Assembly (NCBI GenBank): GCA_964620045.1
Contig: CAZUJL010000040.1
Span: forward strand, 1-26,123
Length of the DNA: 26,123 bases
Reading direction: 5' to 3'
DNA from: VFKU01 sp964620045
GTDB taxonomy: Bacteria > Hydrogenedentota > Hydrogenedentia > Hydrogenedentales > GCA-2746185
The position numbers and the translations under genes are program-made. Below the pieces are notes generated by a model. That model had not been told where the DNA came from, searched no databases, and worked only from the letters and a program-made list of their open reading frames with translations. Positions 22,009 to 26,123 of this stretch are shown one piece after another (positions within the stretch are counted from its first letter, which is position 1; every line of letters starts with the position of its first letter).

Positions 22009-22290
22009 GTGATTAAAACCTTTGCCGACAACGAAACGGAGCGGTTTTATTCATCCGGCAAATCTCGTCGCGTTCCCGCAGACATTCGCCGGCGCGCGAT
22101 GATGCGCCTGCTTCAATTGAATGCCGCTGTCCGACTTGACGATTTACGGATACCGCCTTCGAATCAATTGGAATCGCTAAAGGGCGATCGCGAAGGGCAG
22201 TGGAGCATCCGGATTAACAGCCAGTGGCGTGTATGTTTTCGGTTCATCGACGGCGACGCACTTGACGTGGAAATTGTGGATTATCACTAG
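22009..22290 (+). CDS. higB: HigB-family toxin (RelE-superfamily mRNA endonuclease)
   Basis: 93 residues from the GTG at 22009 (first residues MIKTFADNETERFY once initiated with Met). The family signature is complete: SRRVPADIRRRAMMRLLQLN, then LRIPPSNQLESLKGDREGQW, SIRINSQWRVCFRF and a final DVEIVDYH. HigB toxins cleave mRNA on the ribosome. Toxin-first order and a partner HigA 12 nt downstream fit the higBA type. A TTG at 21970 would give a longer product but would start upstream of the promoter, so it is rejected. The -10 ends 6 nt before the GTG and there is no Shine-Dalgarno, implying a leaderless transcript. The locus is flanked by direct repeats. Confidence 0.92.
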   Translation: MIKTFADNETERFYSSGKSRRVPADIRRRAMMRLLQLNAAVRLDDLRIPPSNQLESLKGDREGQWSIRINSQWRVCFRFIDGDALDVEIVDYH

Positions 22291-22302
22291 GAGTAGAAGG
22301 CC

Positions 22303-22599
22303 ATGACTAAGAAGGGATTGCCCGCAATTCATCCAGGTGAATTCCTGGCAGAGATCCTGGAAGAACTGAATCTGTCTCAGGCGGCCTTTGCCCGCACCAT
22401 CGGGATATCGCCCATGCGAATTTCACACGTCGTCAAAGGCGCTCGCCCGGTGACCGCCGAACTCGCCCTGCTGTTCGGGCGCGTATTCAAACAGTCGCCC
22501 CAGTATTGGCTCAATCTGCAAGCGGATTTCGACCTGAAAATCACCGAGGCCAGTATCGGACGTCGCCTGCGCTCCGTGCATGCGATCACGTCTGCTTGA
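22303..22599 (+). CDS. higA: HigA-family antitoxin (XRE helix-turn-helix)
   Basis: 98 residues. The characteristic N-terminus LPAIHPGEFLAEILEELNLS is followed by an XRE-type helix-turn-helix (AAFARTIGISPMRISHVVKGARPVTAELALLFGRVF, about 26-62) and the HigA end SPQYWLNLQADFDLKI. It neutralises HigB and represses the shared promoter, whose palindromes lie at 21973-22007. AGGAG about 10 nt before the ATG gives a good Shine-Dalgarno, in contrast to higB, so antitoxin translation should exceed that of the toxin. The direct repeat B begins 9 nt after its stop. Confidence 0.95.
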   Translation: MTKKGLPAIHPGEFLAEILEELNLSQAAFARTIGISPMRISHVVKGARPVTAELALLFGRVFKQSPQYWLNLQADFDLKITEASIGRRLRSVHAITSA

Positions 22600-22608
22600 G
22601 GCGCGATC

Positions 22609-22710
22609 AACCCGAAGGGTTGACAGAAATTAGCCGGGGGTCGCAGCGAAGCGAAGACCCCCGGTTCAAACACCACCCAATCCCGCATCCCGGAGGGATG
22701 CCAGCACGCC
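22609..22710 (+). repeat. Direct repeat B flanking higBA
   Basis: Second copy of the 102-nt multi-hairpin unit at 21817-21918, in the same orientation. Together the two copies bracket higBA and its promoter. Confidence 0.85.
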
Positions 22711-22895
22711 ACGTCCACTCTTCGACCCCTACCGGGGTCGATACGCTATCCACGCGATCCGGGGGTATCGCCTACGCTCAACCCCCGGCTAATTTCTGGC
22801 ACGCCTTCGGCGTGGCAACGCTTCAGTGGTGGGGCGTAGTTCCACCCAATCCAAGTCCCGTAGGGACGGCAGTAGACCCAGTGTATAATCTGCTC
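22711..22895. repeat. Mosaic of hairpin modules between higA and parD
   Basis: Includes CGACCCCTACCGGGGTCG (22723-22740), an inverted 17-nt copy (22782-22798, CCCCCGGCTAATTTCTG) of the core of repeats A and B, CACGCCTTCGGCGTG (22800-22814) and GTCCCGTAGGGAC (22855-22867). It contains no believable gene; an open frame running through it into parD is repeat-derived. Confidence 0.7.
22884..22889 (+). promoter_or_regulatory. -10 box immediately before parD
   Basis: A perfect TATAAT ends 6 nt before the GTG at 22896. No -35 is recognisable; its expected place lies in the repeat hairpin GTCCCGTAGGGAC. Confidence 0.5.
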
Positions 22896-23147
22896 GTGGA
22901 CAAGATCTCTTCGACCATACAACACGAGATCGAACGGCGATTGGCCGCTGGGCCGTTTACCTCCCTCGATGATCTCTTGAGTTCCGCCCTCCGCGCGCTC
23001 GACGACGCACACGATGCCGCCCAAGATCTTCTCGAGAAAGAATTACTCCGCGGCCTTGAAGGTGAAGACACAGAGATGACCTCGGCGGAGTGGGACAGTA
23101 TCGAAGCCGAGGCCGTGCGTATTCTGGCAGCAAAGAAGAATCGGTGA
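22896..23147 (+). CDS. ParD-like antitoxin (toxin partner truncated)
   Basis: 83 residues from the GTG at 22896. The N-terminal part (KISSTIQHEIERRLAAGPFT, then SLDDLLSSALRALDD) looks like a ribbon-helix-helix ParD-type module. The C-terminal part is acidic and helical (EKELLRGLEGEDTEMTSAEW), as in toxin-wrapping antitoxin tails. The GTGA at its end overlaps a short parE-like start, the usual antitoxin-toxin coupling. The open frame extends further upstream only through repeat DNA. No Shine-Dalgarno is seen; TATAAT ends 6 nt before the start, again suggesting a leaderless transcript. Confidence 0.75.
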   Translation: MDKISSTIQHEIERRLAAGPFTSLDDLLSSALRALDDAHDAAQDLLEKELLRGLEGEDTEMTSAEWDSIEAEAVRILAAKKNR

Positions 23148-23215
23148 CCGGTAAAATTTATCGCCGTACCGAAGCCAAACGCGACAATATCCCGCTTATT
23201 TTGGTGACTCAATAG
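23144..23215 (+). pseudogene. 5' remnant of a ParE-type toxin gene
   Basis: GTG at 23144 overlaps the parD stop. The 23-codon frame VTGKIYRRTEAKRD... starts like ParE toxins (basic strand then the EAKRD helix), but after about 23185 it departs from the family and stops at TAG (23213-23215). The remaining 70 or so residues are absent. The break coincides with the edge of the AT-rich island, suggesting replacement or insertion there. Confidence 0.6.
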
Positions 23216-23528
23216 ATGAAGGTGCGTCAGCCAATATCCAAACCATAGCATTCACGTTTCCGCGACTCGTCGCTAGCGGTGAGCCATATAGACGGCCACC
23301 ATAGGGTATCTGTTTGCAAAACTCCCTAGCTGCTTTTTCGTGAATACTCGGGGGTCCATCGGTGCCGTTGTATCGAATACTAATTGCCGGATAGTGTCCG
23401 TTTTCTGCTGTGACTCGCGGCAATCTGCCGGATAATTTTGTCACGATCGCGGCGCTCTTAGGGCCGGGTACTCCGATCATTGAATGGGTAAGAGATTTGT
23501 TCTTTTTGGCTACGGCGCTTTTATTCAT
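23196..23528 (-). CDS. Hypothetical protein of the AT-rich island (third gene)
   Basis: 110 residues from the ATG at 23528, which has GAAGGG 7 nt upstream. An ATG at 23564 overlaps the previous stop as ATGA and is the alternative (122 residues). No family was recognised. The sequence is soluble, with a basic N-terminus (KSAVAKKNKSLTHS), a Gly/Pro-rich middle (IRYNGTDGPPSIHEKAAREF) and a hydrophobic stretch near the end (VNAMVWILAD). No signal peptide or membrane helix is seen. It is the last gene of a three-gene minus-strand set and runs up to the truncated parE. Confidence 0.55.
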   Translation of the reverse strand: MNKSAVAKKNKSLTHSMIGVPGPKSAAIVTKLSGRLPRVTAENGHYPAISIRYNGTDGPPSIHEKAAREFCKQIPYGGRLYGSPLATSRGNVNAMVWILADAPSSIESPK

Positions 23529-23560
23529 AAATTGACCCTTCAGGTAAAGAGGGGGAGGCG

Positions 23561-24106
23561 TCATTCATAGAAAAAGAATGTATAAGCTAGGCCTGCAAAA
23601 AATACGAACAGAAACCACACCAGAAATTGAGAACTTAAATCTAAAACTTGGGTCCATTGGTATAACGCAACGAATCCAATCGCGAATATGACGCAGACGA
23701 GAACCTTTGGATTAGTGGCAAGGTTTTTTGGTTTGAGGTTTTCGTGGTGAATATCACGCACTCGCGCTGCAAGTTCTGTCGAGTGAGAGTGACACCAAAC
23801 AATATCCGACGTGGTGAGGTCTATTACTTCAAGTTCAAAAGGAAGTGACGGGTTAATTCCTTTAGTAAAGCCGCAACAAATCTCATTTGCCAATTTGACC
23901 GCGTGGCTTTTGTTTTTGTAGCCCATTATCGCAGCGTCATTTTTTGTACGGTTTCGATTGATCGAGAACTTTCCGCCGTGGAGACCGAAATCGTTGCCCG
24001 TATAACCCTTTTGATAACCCCTATAGCCAAGCAAATCGCCTTTTGCGTCGAACTCTGTGAGTACGATCGCGAACCCCTCACAAAAGTCGTTGAAAGTCTT
24101 GGGCAT
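23561..24106 (-). CDS. Hypothetical protein with two C-terminal membrane helices (island, second gene)
   Basis: 181 residues, family not recognised. A soluble N-terminal part (1-128) contains GYRGYQKGYTGNDFGLHGG, a Cys pair (EICCGFTKG) and CHSHSTELAARVRDIHHENL. Two adjacent membrane helices follow (about 132-151 and 156-178), with only FFFYE after them. The soluble domain would be cytosolic if the short loop faces out. It starts 21 nt after the 24128-24649 gene and its stop touches the start of the next, so the three are probably one operon. Base composition is well below that of the neighbouring chromosome. Confidence 0.6.
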   Translation of the reverse strand: MPKTFNDFCEGFAIVLTEFDAKGDLLGYRGYQKGYTGNDFGLHGGKFSINRNRTKNDAAIMGYKNKSHAVKLANEICCGFTKGINPSLPFELEVIDLTTSDIVWCHSHSTELAARVRDIHHENLKPKNLATNPKVLVCVIFAIGFVALYQWTQVLDLSSQFLVWFLFVFFAGLAYTFFFYE

Positions 24107-24127
24107 GGGGTGTTCGATTCATTGGCG

Positions 24128-24649
24128 TCACTGACCAAAAAGTTCTTGAAGCGTGCAAGTGAATCTCGTGCTGCTCGGATCATCGAAGGATAACTCGATC
24201 TCTTTGATAATCAAAGCGCTCAGTTCTTCTTGTGTAACGTCTGGGGCTTTGTTTCGAAACCATTCTGTTAAATCCGCGACAAGTACATCAACCAACATCG
24301 ACAACTGATTCCAGTCGGCTTGCGTGTCGTAACCGTGAACACGGTAGACAAACCAGGAAGGACTCGCCATGCCGCCGAGATGACCATATAGTTTCGGATA
24401 ATGAAACTCCGAACGAAAAGACAAGTAAAGGTCTTTAAAATGTGTATACACGAACTGATCCAGAAATACGGCGAGAAGCAAAAACATCCGCATTCTTGCG
24501 GGATCGTTGGATCTATTTATCAGATCTTCGCTTTGGCATTGGCACACGCCATCCTCGTGACCCCACCCTGTGAAGCCTGGACGGCCGCGTCGCCCTCTAA
24601 CTCTTGAAAACTCATTCCAAAACGAGTTTATGAGTTCCTGTGATTTCAT
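24128..24649 (-). CDS. Hypothetical protein of the AT-rich island (first gene)
   Basis: 173 residues, family not recognised. It looks soluble and mostly helical, with a polar Gly/Arg-rich start (VRGRRGRPGFTGWGHEDG), two cysteines (CQCQSED), aromatic-rich middle segments (FLDQFVYTHFKDLYLSFRSE; SWFVYRVHGYDTQ), and a Leu/Val amphipathic stretch (SMLVDVLVADLTEWF) before an acidic end. It is the first gene of the island operon. The start codon ATG at 24649 has no strong Shine-Dalgarno; TATAGG lies 7 nt upstream. Confidence 0.55.
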   Translation of the reverse strand: MKSQELINSFWNEFSRVRGRRGRPGFTGWGHEDGVCQCQSEDLINRSNDPARMRMFLLLAVFLDQFVYTHFKDLYLSFRSEFHYPKLYGHLGGMASPSWFVYRVHGYDTQADWNQLSMLVDVLVADLTEWFRNKAPDVTQEELSALIIKEIELSFDDPSSTRFTCTLQELFGQ

Positions 24650-24691
24650 GGCGATACCTATATGTGTACCGGCAACGCCCCAGATCTTACC

Positions 24692-26077
24692 TCAGCAAGG
24701 CAACTCCCAACCCTTGCGATACTCCTTACTCACGATCTCTTTCGCGTTCTTCACGTTCGTCACCACGCCGTTGACGTTGTCCCACTTCAGCTTCTTGCCA
24801 GACTTCACGGCGAGGTTGCCAAAGTTCACCATCTCCGTCAGCGGACCGCTGTAGTCGAAGTTCGAGCAGGCCGGGCGCTCGCCTTTGCACGCCTGCAGCC
24901 AATCCCAGTACGGGTTCTCGTCCTTGATGCGCGGGATGACGGGGTCCGGATACTTGTAGTCCAGCATCTTCTCGTCCGGCATCAGGCGCGACTTGCCGCC
25001 GTATTCGCCCGTCGTGATGATGCCCTTGTCGCCGACCAGGTATGAGCCGTTCTTGTTGTCGTCGCCGAGCACCTGGTTGTCCGGAATGCCCGAGGGCCGC
25101 TTCGGCCGGTTGTACACCTCGACGCCGTTCTCTTCCCAGTGTCCGTCGTACCAGTACACCTCGACCGGGTCCATGCCCTTGCGTGCGGCGAACGAATACT
25201 TGATCGTCGTCGTGATCGGGAAAGTCTGCTCGTTGCGGCCTTTCTGCATCACAACCTCGACCGAATACTCCGGCGCCTCGTTCAGCTTCAGCGCCCAGTA
25301 CACCGGGTCCATGATGTGACACGCCATGTCGCCCAGCGCGCCGCCGCCGAAATCGAGCCACGCGCGCCAGTCGTGCGGCGCATACTTGTTGTTGTACGGA
25401 CGCATCGGCGCCGGTCCGATCCAGCGATCCCAGTCCATGTTCTCGGGCGGCGTCATCGGCGGCAGGGGATTGGCCACGCCCTGGTTGTCCCACACCGGCC
25501 GGTGCGTCCAGATGTGCGCTTCCTTCACTTGCCCGATATCGCCGCGCGCGATCATCTCGCAAAGCTGCCGCGCGCCGTCGCCCGAGTGTCCCTGGTTGCC
25601 AAGCTGCGTGGCGACTTTCATCTCGCGCGCGACGTTCGTCAGCAGGCGCGCCTCGGCCACGGTGTGCGTCATCGGCTTTTGCACGTACACGTGCTTGCCC
25701 ATCTTCATCGCCATATACGCCGCCGGCGCGTGCATGTGGTCCGGCGTCGTCACGGTCACCGCGTCAATCTCCGGATGCTTCTCCAGCATGTTCCGGAAGT
25801 CTTTATATTTCGGCACATCGGGGAACTCGGCAAAGGTCTTCGCCGCGCGGTCCCAATCCACGTCCGCCATCGCGATGATCTTGCCGCCGTTCCGCGCGCA
25901 CTCGTTGATGTCCGTCCAGCCCTTGCCGCCCGCGCCTATCCCCGCGACGTTTACCAGTTCGTTCGGCGACCGTTTCCCCGGCACCACCTGCGCCGTGTTC
26001 TGCGCGAACACAGTGCTGGCAACGCTCGTGGTCGAAACAGCCAAAAATGCGCGGCGGGTCAGACGGGATTGGCTCAT
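24692..26077 (-). CDS. Tat-exported Gfo/Idh/MocA-family oxidoreductase
   Basis: 461 residues from the ATG at 26077, where a twin-arginine signal begins (SRLTRRAFLAVSTTSVASTVFAQ). An earlier in-frame start would put 14 residues before the Tat motif. The Rossmann domain has VAGIGAGGKG (about 44-53) and DVDWDRA; the nicotinamide-side motif is VQKPMTHTV (K134), replacing the more usual EKP. The C-terminal domain has the family D-x-x-x-H in GALGDMACHIMDPVYW. Members oxidise or rearrange sugars and related polyols with tightly bound NAD(P), and Tat export fits a folded cofactor-loaded enzyme. Secreted paralogues are numerous in Planctomycetota-type genomes. GGAG lies 12-13 nt upstream. The window ends 46 bp before the start, so upstream partners are not visible. 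Confidence 0.93.
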   Translation of the reverse strand: MSQSRLTRRAFLAVSTTSVASTVFAQNTAQVVPGKRSPNELVNVAGIGAGGKGWTDINECARNGGKIIAMADVDWDRAAKTFAEFPDVPKYKDFRNMLEKHPEIDAVTVTTPDHMHAPAAYMAMKMGKHVYVQKPMTHTVAEARLLTNVAREMKVATQLGNQGHSGDGARQLCEMIARGDIGQVKEAHIWTHRPVWDNQGVANPLPPMTPPENMDWDRWIGPAPMRPYNNKYAPHDWRAWLDFGGGALGDMACHIMDPVYWALKLNEAPEYSVEVVMQKGRNEQTFPITTTIKYSFAARKGMDPVEVYWYDGHWEENGVEVYNRPKRPSGIPDNQVLGDDNKNGSYLVGDKGIITTGEYGGKSRLMPDEKMLDYKYPDPVIPRIKDENPYWDWLQACKGERPACSNFDYSGPLTEMVNFGNLAVKSGKKLKWDNVNGVVTNVKNAKEIVSKEYRKGWELPC

Positions 26078-26123
26078 GGTGTGTAAATCTCCAGGTGGTT
26101 GTGCGCCAAGACTACACAAAACT

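Larger units (their letters stand above)
23186..24691. other. AT-rich accessory island inserted next to truncated parE
   Basis: About 1.5 kb of visibly lower GC than the chromosome on both sides, carrying three unrecognised minus-strand genes. The left edge coincides with the point where parE homology is lost. The right edge lies just before the Gfo/Idh/MocA gene. I found no transposase, integrase, terminal inverted repeat or target duplication at the edges. Confidence 0.55.

Noticed and set aside
22377..22718. Minus-strand 113-codon open frame in direct repeat B
   Set aside because: Half repeat-derived, half antisense to higA.
21817..22880. CRISPR array
   Set aside because: Repeats are only two long units plus an inverted fragment, with genes between them and no regular spacers or cas genes.
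22506..22895. Upstream part of the long open frame ending in parD
   Set aside because: Overlaps higA and crosses repeat hairpins; conserved antitoxin sequence begins at the GTG at 22896.
23186..24691. Insertion sequence or transposon as the source of the AT-rich island
   Set aside because: No transposase, terminal inverted repeats or target-site duplication could be found.

Overview
This window looks like a chromosomal segment of a GC-rich, Gram-negative, probably free-living bacterium. The gene mix suggests the Planctomycetota/Hydrogenedentota sphere: a Tat-exported Gfo/Idh/MocA oxidoreductase, a cytochrome c-PQQ dehydrogenase, a secreted ADP-ribosylglycohydrolase-fold protein, a periplasmic phosphatase-superfamily enzyme, an RsbU-type phosphatase switch and RpoN. 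That placement is inference from gene content; no rRNA or tRNA gene is present to test it.

Layout. (1) 44-3318: a response regulator-PAS-GGDEF protein converges on a two-gene marR/efflux-adaptor operon that lacks its pump. (2) 3547-6343: a tight plus-strand operon for envelope-protein handling: exported TPR protein, signal peptidase I, rhomboid protease, and a short membrane J-domain protein whose N-terminus resembles TatA/TatB. It converges on a small Arg-rich membrane protein (6345-6680). (3) 6783-9619: a complete partner-switching operon (HATPase kinase, STAS antagonist, HAMP-PP2C phosphatase). (4) 9693-13204: secreted ADP-ribosylglycohydrolase-like protein, GNAT acetyltransferase, rpoN. 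(5) 13348-16658: MBL-fold hydrolase, PocR-like/AraC regulator, exported phosphodiesterase/phosphatase-like enzyme. (6) 16840-21147: exported serine hydrolase, cytochrome c-PQQ dehydrogenase, DinB-fold protein. (7) 21198-24649: an accessory region with three toxin-antitoxin loci in different states (frameshifted RelE-type toxin with intact antitoxin; intact higBA; parD with a truncated parE), families of palindromic repeats, and an AT-rich three-gene island of unknown function. (8) 24692-26077: Tat-exported Gfo/Idh/MocA oxidoreductase.

Regulation. Good sigma-70-type promoters are visible before the MBL gene, the phosphatase gene and higB. At three genes (higB, parD and the 6680 gene) the -10 box lies only 6-7 nt before the start codon and no Shine-Dalgarno is seen, suggesting leaderless transcripts. 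No convincing rho-independent terminator, CRISPR array, tRNA, rRNA or complete insertion sequence was seen. Start codons were moved inward where an internal start had the better Shine-Dalgarno or signal peptide.
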